NCBI RefSeq assembly: GCF_901709675.1
Contig: NC_051093.1
Span: forward strand, 8,051,553-8,115,552
From: Syngnathus acus
Lineage: Eukaryota > Chordata > Actinopteri > Syngnathiformes > Syngnathidae
Direction: 5' to 3'
DNA: 64,000 nt
Shown here one piece after another: positions 26,237-40,900 of this stretch (within the stretch, counting starts at the first letter, position 1; each line of letters starts with the position of its first letter). The translations under genes and the position numbers were made by a program. The notes under the pieces are model-generated. The model was not told the DNA's origin, ran no database searches, and was given only the letters and a program-made list of their open reading frames with translations.

Positions 26237-29200
26237 CTAGAGAAGTGATCTGTCCAGTTCACTTAAGTTTGAATTGGATTGCTCAAGATCTGGACACAGG
26301 TCTTTGTCTGCAGGGGCAAATAGTAAAAAAGCAAAAAACAATGTTAGTTTAAAAAAAAACAGCAATAACAGACAGACATTTCTTTTCATGGAATGTTGTT
26401 ATCATTGAGAGTCACACACATAATGACATAATAACCCAGTTAATATCTTTGACGTCTATAACCGTCACGGGCACAGAACGAGTGAAGCAATTTTCTCAAA
26501 GACAATTCACACTTTATTTCAGATAATAATGTCCGCGCACACAAAAGGAAAGTCAGTCAGGAATGTCTTCAATGAGTGTGGACACGCTGAAGACACCATG
26601 AACAACTGAGGACATGAGACAGGATGTGAAGCATATGAGGGCAGATAAAGGGCAACCATCTGTGATAAAAGCTGTCATATATTATCAGCCTGTTTCATTA
26701 GCTACTACCCATTAGAATGGGGTGAGAAGAAAAAAAACTGAAGGCATGAGTTGGAAAGACTAGCAGGAAACATTTATAAACGGAATGAGGACCTGGCTTT
26801 TGGTCGTGAGGCAACCTTTAAGGCATTAGGCAAAGCAGAGGCCAACTTGAGGAGGATGTTTGGCCTGGGGAGCTTGGGAACAAAGAGGCGGGTGGGAAAG
26901 AGAAGCAGAGAGAAGAAAAAAACTAAACGTGAAAAAAAAATGAGATCACTATGGAGTGGTATTTGCTCGTCTGACTTTAAAATCCAGACATGTTTCATCA
27001 TCCCACTTTCCACTGACCTAATCGTGTACAGCGCAAAGTCACTGTCCTATTTCTGGAAGGCGACACATCATCATCCCGGTGTTCCAAACTTTGTGAAAAC
27101 AATCTCTTTTTTTCTTTTTCTCCGGTTTCAGTCCTCCTTTGTCAACTAAATAGCATGTCGTTGTGAGCAAACTTCACTTCTTCAATGTCCCCACCACCAT
27201 CATCACCCCAACCCTTCTCACACCATCCCTTTTGCCTTTGCACAGATGGCCGGAGCAGCTGAGCTCAGCCAGAGGGGAGAGGCCAAAAAAAAAAAAAAAC
27301 AGAACATGCAGTCATATACACTGCAATTCCAATATGTTGGACCAACCTGAGAAGTTGCGCAATGACAACGGGCGGCTGTGAGAAAAGCTGCTTATAACCA
27401 AGCCTTCATCACAGGTGGATTTGAAATGCCAGCAAAGTTTAACAAGAGGCTTACAAATAAACTGCTGTGAAAAAAAAATTTGAAGAGCATCCTACACGAT
27501 ATGATGGTAAGAATCATTCCTAAGAGGGTTTTGTTATGATTTCATTTCACCTACACACACTTCCTGACTCCTACTTCCTAAATTGTTTTCTTCACTGTTT
27601 CGGCCAAACAAAAGCAGAAGAAAGCAGCAAAGAATAAAAACTCTGCTTGGTTCTTCATCACTTTTCTATCATCTGTATGTTGTCATTGCGCCTGTCTGTG
27701 CGGCCTTGTCATAAGTACTTGCCTCCCACAATCCATTTTTCACAAGCCTCAATGATGAGCCACACACTTACTGTGATCAAACAAACCCACACAAATACTT
27801 CGAAACAACACCGAGAAAGTTTGAGATGAAACTAGCATGCAACATAAATCGCGTATTTTTTTTATACATTAGGGTCTTGCTGTCAGTTTTGTATTCCGGA
27901 ACAGGATGTTTACTTATGTTGTCATTCTTATTACACTTAATACTCCTCAAAATAAGCTAATAGCGATCAAGGCGGCTATGTAAGGTGAGCTCATCCCTCC
28001 TCGGAATCATCCCTTCTTAATACCCGCACTGGGCCATAAACAAAACGTGTGTGTACAGTGCTTGGATAAACACTGTCAATAACTGGAAGACGTCCAGATC
28101 TGCATAGAGACCGACCAGTAAGCTTTACTGGATGTCTAGACACAAACATGCTGTTCTTGAATAATCAGGTCAAATCATCAGCATATTTAAACACAGACGA
28201 AATTTCCATCATTCTGTTTACACCAAATCAGCTTCTAAATATGACAATCAAATTAGCTTGAAAATGAAGTTTGCAATATATTCAATATTAAATGGCACAC
28301 TTTTCATTGCCTCAATTTAGCCGGCCATCCGTATGAATTGTGTGAGCAGAAATTCAAGCCTGCTTTCACAGTACACGAGTGTGTCCACACAAATGCATTC
28401 TGTGGACCTTCTTCTATCCCCGGGGCCTACTCCAAATAGTAATCAAAGAGAAGGATTGTGGGGGAAGGAAGCAAGGATGCTGGGGGTGGGGGAAGGACCA
28501 TGGTAGAAAAGAAAGTGGGTTTTGTTGCTGATGCAGCTTTTTACTATCGTGGGTAGAAAAAGTCTACACACCCCAGCACAAGGTATCGCATAATGGAATT
28601 ATGGCCGAAAGATTTGTAAAAGTTTTGAGGTTTAATCTTGATCTATTTTTTATATTAATTTGTGGTGACTATAAAATTTTGATGGATTCATTTCAGGTTC
28701 ATCAATAAGACGGCCAGGATGCTATGGGTCTGGTTTTTTTGAGGACATGGTTAATGAGCATTTGTTGCCCTCTGACCCTGTAATTGATGTGCTTTTATCT
28801 CACAAGATGCTCAGCTGCGGAGCTCTGACCTGTTCATAAAGTATTCACGTGACAAAAAAGTTGCATTTGCAAGCCGATGCCGTAGCAAATGTCTGGGAAA
28901 CAGATTGTTTGGCTTTAATTAAATTTATAAAGTTCATAATTCAAAATGGGAAGCAGAACATTGCCAAACTTTATGAATATTTTACTGTTCAATTGCTGCC
29001 AATAGCCTGATTCGAGTGACCTCCAATGGGACAACATTATGAGTGTGTGAGTGTGTGTGGGGGGGGGGTGAAAGTCAGAATCAAGACGCCCCATCCTGGC
29101 ATGGGGCCGAAGATTGCCCATTCAATTGCCACAAAAGCACAACAGCAGTCTCGATCATCCATCCCGGTAAATTAAACTCATGAGATGTATATTATACAAA

Positions 29201-32200
29201 TCATATTATGCTTAAAGAAAATTTACAACAATCTCCCAAAAAGCAGATATGACCAAAATTGTTCACAAATTTTAAGGAGAAAAGCAGATCCTAGCGGAAA
29301 ACTGGAGAACATTAGAGCTACTGAGCTGCCTGGATCAACGGAACACTTATCAGAGCATAAACATTCTCCAAACACCCCCGACTTGAGGTCAGGAAACCGC
29401 CTCTGACCATCACACAAATTCCAAACAAAGCAAGCTGCTTTGAATAGACAGTGGAAGGGGCTGAGCGAGCAGGGAGCTTAAGGACGGAAAGTTTCTCCAT
29501 TACAATATATTGCATCACGATTTACCAAAATTGAAACCGTATACACATAAAATACATCATTTTAAAAATGACATCACTGGTGACACAAACCTACCTTGTA
29601 CAGAAGAAACCAGCAATTGTGCACAGAATTGTCAGTTTCCAGTTTTTGTGTCTCCTTGTTTACTTCAGATGTTTGAAATAGAACAGCAGGTTGCGTGACA
29701 ACCACCAGGTTCACAGACACTGTACAAGCGATTAGAAAGGCTGCTACTAATCCTCGGGACTCACTGGACTTTCTCCCGAAGATTTTTTTTTTAAATGCCC
29801 TTGAATGCTTTCGAGATAGTCGTGAACTCAATGTGGCCCAGAAATGAAACAATGGTGGTGATGAAGAGGTTCAGGCTCAGTCAGCCGCCAAACAAAGAAG
29901 GTCGAGACAGTGACAAGGCTCCAGCCGTCTTGGCCCTGATACAGCCTGGATGGTGCCCACCACCTACCGAGACTTTCAGGGACAGTTCAGAGCTTTAATA
30001 TTGATCCCACGAGACAACGCAGGGAGTCTAGCTAGCAGCTCCGTAGAGGAAGTGCATTAGTGGGGCAGGTGTTCCTCTGATGCTTTTAACCTTTCCCCCT
30101 TGGAGATAAGAACGATGGCGGGGATTCTTTTCAAGTCCACGCGTTGCATAGAAAGGATCCAGCAACAGGCAAACGAAGGCTAATTTGTAACTTGAAGAGC
30201 TGCTGGATCATCTCCATAATGGGCTGTCTGCCCACAAACAGGCTCCTCTCTGAGGGTAAATGAGATCAGCCGAGCCTTGGACCAGCTGGTGGCTTGGATG
30301 GCTGACACAAGATAGAAGAGTTACACACATACACACACACAACGGAAGAGGTAAAACCGAAGCATCTGGAGAGGGTGGCACAAATGCACCCCAGAGGCTT
30401 CATCACTTTGGATTTTCGAGTACATGGACTCGGACCGGGCTGGTATAAGTGGAACAACTGTGTCCATAAGAGGATTATGACCTGTTTGGAATGGAACAAG
30501 GCACGTTCCAGATGGAATCTGATCCTGTCGCAGGAAGATAAACAGTGTGGACGGTTGACCAGACACACAAAGCTAATAACTACGACTCTCTATGAACCAA
30601 CTAGATCTATTGCCAAACTTCCTGCAACTGCAGTGAGCATATTTTTGCTAATCATCTTCGTGTATTTATAGAAGGCAACAGAAAAAGGATTGTGCACCCA
30701 CTAAAGGCATTCCGAAAGTCCAAACACGGCAAATTATTGCAGCTGCTTGTGAATAAAGCCGGAGTGCCAACTGCAGGCCCGAGCAACCGTGACAACCTAT
30801 TTTCATCTTTGCCTTCAACAATTGACGTAGAAACCGATTCAGAGATGTTTCCACAGATTGAATCATCTTAAATGGAGCTCCTACTGTTTTTGTTGTTACC
30901 ATGGCTTAAAACAGAGCTAACCAGAACATTTTTTATGACGCTTTGGGTGGAGATCATGAGTTCTGGATGAAAAAAGACTGATGACCAGAGGCATAGGCTT
31001 GCCCTTGTCACAATTGAGATTTAGAGAACTGCGTGTGTGCGTGCGTGGGGGGGGATTTTATTGTGAGTCAAAGATTCAGCCAACACCAGTCCTTAGGCTA
31101 AGGGCAACCTGACTCACAAGTCTATTAATGCAACAATCAACTCCTCTCTTGGCTTGAGAGGCCAGCTGGGAGCAAAATGGGTCATTAAATTCAAAATGGC
31201 CCTGAAGACACAAGCCTCCATATAAAAATGACAAAATCATTAACTTGGTAAAATAATGGCCTGTCTTTTTCTTTTTTCTTTTTTGCCTTAAAATTATTCA
31301 TGATTAATGGATAGGATATTTTCAGGATTTGATTCAGCTTTTATTTTAGGAAGGCGATGATATGATTGTGCTCATTGAGAATGAATTTGAATAAATAATT
31401 TCAATTGAAAAGGTGCATTAAATGAAGACTGAATAATTAATACTGCCATTATTTTATTTCACTTGGCTGACTTGCTGCATGAGAAAATTGATTTATTTGT
31501 TTTGCGAAGGTAAGTAAGATTTTGCAAAAATGACTTAACAGATTTCAATAAACCTATAAAACCCGGGCCAAGGAAAATCCTAGTCTATTTTTAGCACAAT
31601 CTAATCCAGATGAACATGAAGAGATTTTTTTTCCTTCCACTTTTTAACATTTTCTTTCATTCAACTACTAAGGATACCTACAAAGTCTAAGACATTTCTG
31701 TGTCTACCCAAATTAGGATCGCTCAATCGCGCTTGAGGTCGGCGCCCCATCTGAATGTCACTCTTGTTTTTTCTTTACAAAGGGTGGCAGCTACATTACA
31801 GACTCTTTACAATTCGTCTCAACAGGGTGCACATCTGCTAGTGACAGGGCAAGAAATGATACATGCTGCTAAGCATGCACCAAGTACAACAATAAAATCT
31901 AAACGACAAGAATAAAGTTATGTCATGTCACATGTGTAACATTAAAACTACTTTTGCATTTTTCCCTACAAGCATTGTCCGACTTTACAACAGATGTCAT
32001 CTATTATCTCCGAAATCAACTGAAATGACCAAATTAAAATAAGCCAGCCTTTTAATGGGCGCTAAATTCAATTTCATGTGATTGCATTAGGCTTTGGTCT
32101 GTGTGCCTTGCCGTCTCCGTCCTCCATTTCCCTGCCACGCCACCAACACTGTGAGTCAGCCATTCTCTCATCTGTGCACCATGGGGGCGGCGGACAAGCC

Positions 32201-33319
32201 CATGCATTTGCCCACCTTTCATTTAAGAGTAATGGAGTGTCTCCGAGCCCTTTGTGGTTGAACCTTAGAAGTGTTTTTATTAGTCAAACTAAAATGCGAA
32301 AATACTTTGAATGATGCCAATTCCTCACCCATCCACACCCACTGTGACCACAAAAAATACCTACCTAACCTCAAAGGGGAAATGACAACATTATGGAATG
32401 CTCAGTAATGTTTTCTTATGTTTGTACGTTGTTAAATGCTTTCGGTAAGTAATTCTGTGGCAACTGGCAGCCATCTCTCCTCCCCATTGTTCTAGTGGGG
32501 GGGTGTGGGTAATGTGCCTTGTTGCGCTCACTCACCAAGTGAGTGTGTAAAGGAGCAGCTCTCAGCCCCTCCAGCCATAACTCCTAAAGCACAATAGCTG
32601 ATCACTTTTAGGGGTGACATTAATCAACCGTGATCAAATTCCAGCCTAAATCTTGGGCACAGCCTTCTTGGCTAAATTTCAGCTTTTAAAAAGTCTCTCC
32701 TGGGTGATTTATTTATTGATAGTGCCTCAGTGAGTGAATATAAAAAGTTGATTTTTAGATTTTTATCTTTGCTGCAAACAATATGATTTTTTTTTTCTTT
32801 TCCTAAATGAGACAAGAACATTGCTCAGCACTCAGCCAGCACCCCCAGAACAATGGGCATCCGCGACATGGGGAAGGGGGGGATGAAAAAGAGGGGGTCG
32901 ATGGAAAAACACTGATAATTTGATATGTGGAATGTAATACACATTATCTTAATAAAAGAGGCTCGTCATTTTATAAAACGAGACTGCATATTTGATGGAG
33001 CAGACTTTCGCCGGCATGGTGGCGGGTTCTGTCTGCCACCGCCCCATCAACCGGTTTCTTCCATTCTGAATGTGAAATATATAGAAATATATCATCAGAA
33101 AGAAAAAAAAAGACATTTTTAGATTGAGATGTTATCATTCAGACAAACTGTTGAGTCGCGGAGTAATAACGGGGTCTATCTATGCTTTTTACGCCAGACA
33201 GCCGATCAAAAACTGAAAGGGCGTTCAAGTCAGTGACGTTTTGTTCAAATTGGCATTAATTAGCCAAAGCGAGTTACAAATCGACGCTAACGTGTTAGCA
33301 AAAAATCTCGATCTCTTAC
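26237..33319. other. First intron of the prr36-like gene
   Basis: 7.1 kb with no convincing coding exon on either strand. It holds poly-A/T runs, a G9 run near 29062, and a fragment at 28557-28574 identical to the 18 bases that begin the Tc1-like remnant at 61855. A long 5' intron like this may host enhancers, but none can be identified from one sequence. Confidence 0.45.
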
Positions 33320-33560
33320 CAGTCACTGCAGCGGCGAGCTAGCAAAATCCTCCCCAGCTACGCCCAGTGTTAGCCGGTTCGCCAAGACTGGCTTCCTCGA
33401 GCCGGGTATTCAAAAAGAAAGAGAAAGTGAAGATGAGACGCAGACGGGAAAACGGAAGATCTTCGAAAAAAAGACTGATCGGGCTGCTGGACAACAAACT
33501 TGTCGGTGTCAAGCGCCGTTTTTTCCACAAGTGATGCTTGTGTTCGCTGGGAGGAAGAAA
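33320..33560 (-). promoter_or_regulatory. 5' non-coding exon and promoter of the prr36-like gene
   Basis: On the minus strand a strong donor (CTG then GTAAGAG; last exon base 33320) follows a CpG-enriched stretch of about 200-300 bases, unlike the AT-rich surroundings. The next acceptor on this strand that leads into coding is CTTCTCTAG ahead of 26236. Joined, the frame reads TAG, seven codons, GAG GAG ATG. An in-frame stop therefore precedes the ATG at 26228 with no earlier ATG, which supports that ATG as the start. The exon's upstream limit is not determinable; about 33560 is a guess. Confidence 0.45.
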
Positions 33561-36500
33561 GACAGAGAGTGACGCTTCATTAAGCACACACACACACGCA
33601 CGCTCACACGCTCTCACGCGCGCAGACCGCTGAAGGGATGGATGGACAGGCGGTGGCGAGAGGTGCCTTCACTTGCTTTTTAAATGTCGGAAATTTGATG
33701 ATAAAACAACGAACGAAGATGGAGCTTGTTCTTGACATAGAATAAACATTTTTTAGTACCGCCAGTATTAAGATGCCACAAATCCATTTATTGTGATCAT
33801 ATTTAAATACATGCTGCATATTCTGAGGAAACCGTTTTTTGTTACAATTTGCAAGAAGTCAACTAAAAAAATAAAATGACACGAGTTTGTTTAATTGCAC
33901 AGTAAATAAAATAAAAAAACACCCAAAACACTGCAACAAATAATTATAACCCACCGAGTAGTTTATATGACTATTGTCCCCTGAAGGTATCATTCAACAG
34001 ACAGCGCGCCATGCCGAAATTGAAAGGAGTGAATAGCGGGGGGGGGGGGGACACAGTTTTTTCTAAACACCGCCAATCACCTCCCTGTGTGAAGGATTAT
34101 TCAAATCGGAGATGATGTCACCTCTTGCAAGTCACCCTATCTCTTGCCAGAGTTTTTCCTAGTTGTCTGTTCCCTCCTTCTAGGCCTCCCAAGACCCCCT
34201 TTCTGTCTAAAACCTTTTCTTCTTTTCTTCACGGATGAATGCATGCACACACCCACACACGCATGCACACGCAGACACCCACATTTTCCACGTTGCATTG
34301 CAAGATTGTAATCTGTCTCTAAATCTGTGCTTTTGTTTTACTACCACATAAGGAATGAAAAGGAAAAACTAGCCAGATTTTTATAATTATGTGCAATGCA
34401 TCATGTTTTTTTGTGACCAAATAAATAGAAAGTAATTTTGGCATCCATGACTCTAAACATGGGACACCTGTTGACCTATTCAGCCAATGCAAACAGAGCG
34501 GAAATTGTGGTAACCAAAAGAAATCAAAAGAAGGAGCGCCAGTGTTTTGGTTAACTGGTGTACAATTAGACAGTGACGGACATTGTTTCACAGCTTACAT
34601 CTTTTGTTTGGGCGCCGCGCTCCTCATCAGAATGAGGCTTTTCATCATGGACTGGGTGGGCATGCCGCCTGTCTGACTGACTGTCTGCCGGGTTGTTGCT
34701 CAGCTCCCAGCAGCCGCCGAGCCAGTCTGGATGCGCCAAGCTTTTGTGTCCTGCTCTATTCTGGATTGGCGGCCTTGCTGTTTTATCCCGAATTTGGATT
34801 CTCTATCTCAAAGCCGCTCACAGATTTTCACGGCTCGTTTTCTTTCAGTTCCTCAACTGTCTATTGACTCCTCTCCATCATCTTCAACGCTAATGCTTAA
34901 TAGCAATTAGAAAGCTTTTCCCTTCTATTGCTCTGCATTATCTGCTGTTTAACAATGCTTGACTTGCTTTTATCAACTAACGGATCCATTAAAATTACAT
35001 AACGTTTTGGTAAACAGCTGATCATACCATACACAGGAAGGTGTGTTTATATAAAAGCAAAGGAAACCGTGAAGAGGGCGGAGATTCCAGGAATCTCCCA
35101 ATGCACGTTGGCTTGATGCTGATGGACATATTGGCATGGCCCACAGAAGCACAACAAAGAGAGGAAGGTGTTTTTTTTTTTTCCACATGCTGCAATAGAG
35201 ACAGGAAAAGGCCGGGCTGTGTACCCCGCTGTATCGCTTCCGACTGTGTTATTTATCTGGTTGTTTTGTCCTGACCGTGTCCAGCTGCTGAGCAACAACA
35301 CAAAAAAAGGGCTATTTGGCAAACTCACAAATATAGATATTATTTCGACGGAGTAAATGTCATGTTGCTTCATTCATGACCTCAAGCACATTCACTGGTG
35401 TCATCCGCATGGCCAAACCGCACAAGAAAACAGCTTACAAGTCATTAGACACGCCCTTCACATCAGACACACACATCTTTTCCTCAAGTGATTCTCAAAT
35501 CAAGCTCTATTGGAGTGTTCTCATCCGGCTAATCATGATGTGATTATTATGTTTCAAATGGTGAACGAGAAGATTAGCATATGCAGGTGCAGCTCACGTT
35601 AACTCCCCGATGAGCAAACTGTGCCAACACAGCAAATCTGTCAAAGTGCAACATGTGAAGACGAATCGTAATAAAGATAATTATGCTCAATGGCATTATG
35701 ATGCTTCTTCGTGGCCTCGGTTGCCATAGTAACAGTTAACATGGTGGGAAAGGGAGTCAGCAGAGACGCAGGTTTCCTCTTGATGCTGTCCAGAGCAGGT
35801 TGTCCGGTTCCTTGTCTATCTGATTATAAGTGCTTCATCTTTTTCCCCGGTAGCATCCTTGAGTAAATAATGCATGTGTGTACTAAGGATATCGGACAGC
35901 GGCTGCACTCTCAGAAGTGAGTGTACACAAACTGCCTGTAGCGCACATTCTTTCATTTTCATCCATTGGGCATTTGCATCTTTGGTAATATTCATCATTC
36001 TTTGGCCGCAGTACAACCTTGGGTAGTTTATGATAATGAGATATAAAGATAGTGGCGCAGATGAAGAGCAATTGGTATGTTTATGTATATAGACACATTT
36101 ATCTTCCACATGGGCAGGAATCTTTACTTAATGTCTCATCTTTTTAGTTTCCAGATTTGTACACATTTTATGACTGGCTGGTGGCTTCAGACAGAGCCAG
36201 CTTTCTCCCTCTAGTGGTGGCACACCCTGACAGAATACCAGCCCATTCCCAAAGGACCTGTTACCCATTAAAGTGAAAAATTCACAATTGTCAGGTCCAC
36301 CATTCATGAATACAAGTCGCCCCCACCCATGTAAAAAAATACAAGTGGTACAAGGTGGCTGTAATTACAGTACCTCCATGTGATACCTCATGTGGAAAGG
36401 TAAACAAAAAACGGATACCTGGTGCACCTTGTAGTTGACTAAATAAACATCCTTTGGGCCTCTATATTCAAAGAAATACGGTATTTAACATATTAGACAT

Positions 36501-37907
36501 CAAGAAATATTTTCTCATGAGATATGAACACAGATGAATTAATGACCATAAAATCTGATATAAACATAATTGCAACCTTACACTTTTGCGACACAGTAAA
36601 TCAGCTGTAAATACAAACAAACACTTGATACCAAGAGACTAGATTATTTTTTCAACACCTGTTCAGGGTTGTTAGTTTAATTTCCCAATGTGTGTAAGCC
36701 AACATCTTTACAAATATTCAATATTGGAATAACGTCACAGGTAAATAGTTTTACAAAGGCCTTGTTCGCAGAGGCTGACAAACTAGGAGCTAAGACATCC
36801 TTTTTTTTTTTCTTCTAGTAAATTCAAGTAGAATAAAATAAAGTTCCCAGAGTTGTCAGAGCCCATGCATTATTGACTGCAAAGAATTCTTTGTACTGAC
36901 CCAGTGCGCTCTTTAGTTCTAATGTGAAGGCATTTTAGCAATTTAAGCTGTCACCCTAAAGTGCAAATGAGCGCACATAAATATTAACAACTGAGCAGTG
37001 GTGTGATTCTAAAAGAACTCAGGAGAAAGGAAAATAATTAAATTCCTTTTTACCTTTCAAGTGGAGACCAATTTTATCCATTGAACGGTGCCCTTCACAC
37101 AGCAAAATGGAATGACATTAGCATTTCATTAAGTCCATCTCAACATGTGTTCCCTTTAAAACGGATTACTAGATTTTTCATATGCCCTTACATCAGATAA
37201 AATAAATGAGCAATTACCTTTTCTCAAATGGTTTCGACTGAAGATAAAACATAAACCCGGCCTAAAGAGTTAGGCTTTGGCAAAATATCCATTAAAATAA
37301 TAATAATACAAAAATAAAACAACAAAATCACAATGCTATTTTCCCAGCAGGAAATTCCCTACCTGCATGCGGCACATTAAAAGCAAAGAGTAAGAAATGC
37401 TTCATTGCTTAGAGCATTGGTGTGCAGTCTTTTTTTTTTTTTTTTTACAGTTCATACATATTGATGAATAACTGGTTGGCTACAGGGCTCGTCCCTGTGC
37501 GTGCAGCCATCAAAACATTTTCAGCCGAGGGAAGAAAAGAACAAAGGGAGGAAGAATGGCGGGGAGTACCGTTTTTGACTGTAAATGTAGCAGAAGGCAA
37601 TTCATGCATACAAATACAGTACATTATGCATACATACTAGCAAGTCTTCTGGTGATGGAACATTTACAAGACACAAACCTCATTTAAGAGGCACAGCGAA
37701 TCCTGACGCCTACTGTAAAATACTTCAAGTCAACGGTGATGCTGTTTTACACTGTCCGCTGGCGTAATTTCAACGGAAAATGATTCACACGGAACAAAAG
37801 CCAAAGCGGGTCGTTTGGCCTGAGTCTGCATGGAAAGTGCTACAGTAAAAAGCTTGATTAAGAATGCAACATTTAAACATGGGGGGGGGGGGGGGGTTCA
37901 AGGTCAG
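33561..37907. other. Intergenic region upstream of prr36-like gene, 3' of mcoln1
   Basis: No gene is supported. Contents: a G12 run near 34039, CA-rich microsatellite (34244-34280), an RFX X-box-like palindrome (35720-35733) and AT-rich DNA. The part next to 37907 is mcoln1 3' UTR, beginning with a C16 tract (coding strand) at 37881-37896. Confidence 0.45.
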
Positions 37908-40900
37908 TCAGTTCTCTGCACAGGCATCGTCATCCTCCCTGCTGAGACTCTGCAAAAAAGGAGTGCGGAAATGTGGTGAAAAGCATTCGAGTTGAATTGA
38001 AAGTGGTGACCAACAGTGTCCGGTTGAAATCAGATATCTAGAAAAAAAAAACGCATATTAAATAGCCGATCAGCCCCTCCCCCTCCTCACCAATCACAGC
38101 AGCAGAAAAAAGAGCACGACGACCCCTCAGGACCTCGGAACTTGCCGGAGCAAGGTGTGTCGGTGCACTCAGCGATGAATGCCTGAAGATCAGTGATGCG
38201 AACCTGCTCTTGCGTTTGGGCCTGTTTATGAACAAACAAATCCACCAATGTCACATTCATCTTTGATTTTGAAAGCTGTTCTCCTGACTGTACCATAATA
38301 GTGTCGTAGGCTCCGGTGATGAGCGCGATGAAGAGTGACAGCACCATGTAGATGAAGAGGGAGATGAAGGTGTAAAGGTAGACCTGGCTGAAGATCCACA
38401 CCAGCGTGCCGGTTTGCTCCATCTCGGCGAACGTCACAAACATGTCGTCGCCGTTGATGAGGGAAAAGAGGCACTCGGATACCATGGGCAGGGAGCGGAA
38501 CTGCTCGTGTAGGGGGAAGTTCAGAAAAAGGAAGACATCCATCAGTCAAAGCAATTCTGTGATGGTGGTGGTAGTTCGTGCAGACAACACAGAATGGGAA
38601 ATGAAATTGGTTTCTGTGGTCATCAAACAGCTGCTTAGCTAAGTGTATCGCCAGCCCCTAACTCTTGAAAAAAAATCATACTAAAAAATAATAAGTAAAA
38701 AAAAAACAGAACATCAATCATAAAAATAAACCCAAGAAAAACAAAACCGCTCTGTACGGGTTCTGGTCTAAGCTTAACACCTGCAAGCTGACAAGTTGGT
38801 AACATGATATGCACCTGATCATCAATTTTCTATAACGTTGGTTTGTCCTCTTTAGACTCACGGGTAACAGGAGCCTATCCCGGAAGACTTTGAGCGAGAG
38901 GCTGTGTAAACCTCGAAAGACTGGTGTGCATACCTTGGTATGATACGGTCCCAGGACGATCCATCCGCAGAAGCAGTATCCCAAATATATAGCGGCTGCA
39001 CAGCAACAGAAGCGGATGACATTGGGGAATGCCGCTCTGAGCGTCACAATCAAGATCTGGGTGGAAAAATAGAAAAGCAGGAAACAATAAGATTCACATT
39101 CCTTCGGAGAGACAAAACCAAATGTATGATTTGAATGTCTTACGTTGTATTTTTGAAAGAAGCTGAGATAGCGGATGACTCCCACCCACACTAAAAGTGT
39201 GGACGTTCCCAGCAGGATTGCGCATGAGTCATATGATGACAAATTCTGCATCAAAATAGCCGTGATTCATTCACTTATTCATCAAAACAGGTCACATTTT
39301 CAATCTAGTTCTAATGTATTACCTTGGATTCAATTCCAATTTTGATGAAGCTGCCGATGATTGTAAACATGTCACTGACAATGAGGAGGATATACCAGCC
39401 GTTGATGAACTCCATTCGGTCTCCGCAGCTCACACCACGGCCAAGTCTGGTCTGGAAAAACTGTGCGTATTCCTAAAAAGATGCATTTTTCTTTTTACGG
39501 TAGCCTGCAAAATTGGTTTGAACTTTTCAATCATTTCGACAAACATCACGCATGTCTCCAAAATTCCTCGCCAGTTAAAATATATGAAAAGCAATAATCA
39601 ATTAAATGAGCCCGGATGTGTTTAATACAAAACGCACACTACACCGAGAAAAGTTTGCAACGCATCTTTCTGTCTTCATTTCCGTTCACGAAGGTGTCTT
39701 GACTCTTGACACGCCTCACGTGTGTCCTTGACCTGTTTGAATGTTGTAACGAGGTGTTTGAAAGGAAACCAAACACCACTGGTGTTGTCTTACACGGCCT
39801 CCTATTGTTTTGGGTATCATCAATATTTCAGAATATTGCAGCATTCCCTACGAAATAATATGGTTTAACGACTTCCTTTAAAGCCTCTTAAAGCACTTCT
39901 CGATAAGTAATATTGAGATTAAATTGGTTAATGCGATTAATGGAGGATAATGGCAAATGTTTCAAGACTATGCAGGTATGTAACAGCGCCACCCATTGGC
40001 CAGCAGCAAAACAGCACTAATAATTTGATGCAAATGATTTTGCTCATAACAAAACCAATTCTTGTTATCCATGAATTTTGAAATCTAATGTTTACCTGAG
40101 GTACCGAGAGACAGTACGATTTGTGTTTTGGTTCCTTACGTGCTGCAGAAGAACACCTCTGAGGATGGAGCGTCCACACAGCAACAGAGAAAGCAGACAA
40201 ACGAGAGCGACCAACACATCGAAGAACACTCGGGCGTAGTTCTCCGCTGACAGGTGAGGGGAGAAATAATGGACGATTGAGGAGAATGAAGATCAATAAA
40301 GTTAGGCTTCCTCTGCTTGCAGTCTACTCACCATGTCCGGAAACATTAGGATCCTTGCATTCCTTTATGGAGGCTCGGTTCTGTAAACTGATCTTAACTT
40401 TGCCACTGTGAGCTCGGTTATCCATGAGGATCTATAATAGTACATACAACAACCATTTAATTTCAATGAATACAGAAATACAATATCTGATTCAAAGATC
40501 ACATTTTGTTAGAAAGGAGATGAATAGCTCACCGTGATCGCAAAGGTGTAGCAGTTTGGTATTTCATTGTTTATGATGGTCTGTATGTTGATAGCCTTCA
40601 GCTGGAAGTCAACCGTGACGTTGATCAGCCTGGAGATAATGTGAAAGTCGATTACAAACAGTGTAAAAACCTTTTGGGTGATAGAAATCTGATATATAAA
40701 TTAGAATTTAACTTGTAAAAATTGAGAGTGAAGTTTCTGTAGTCACTTTTTCCAGGGTCAAAACCAAAAGCCGGCGGATCGATTCCGATGCAGTCTGAAT
40801 AAAGGAAGTAGTAGTCTTAGAGGAACCAAATAATGTCACGTGTGGAAATACTAAAAGCACACAGATGAATCACACGCCTCACTTTTCCACTTCCTTCAAA

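Noticed and set aside
25618-26352. Plus-strand 244-codon hydrophobic ORF
   Set aside because: Antisense shadow of the Lys/Thr/Ala-rich first coding exon of the prr36-like gene.
33339-33617. Minus-strand ORF over the prr36-like 5' exon
   Set aside because: Low-complexity composition and no phase-compatible continuation; the region is better explained as a 5' UTR exon.
34583-34893. Plus-strand ORFs of 66-94 codons
   Set aside because: No splice context, no recognisable domain and inconsistent with neighbouring base composition; likely chance.
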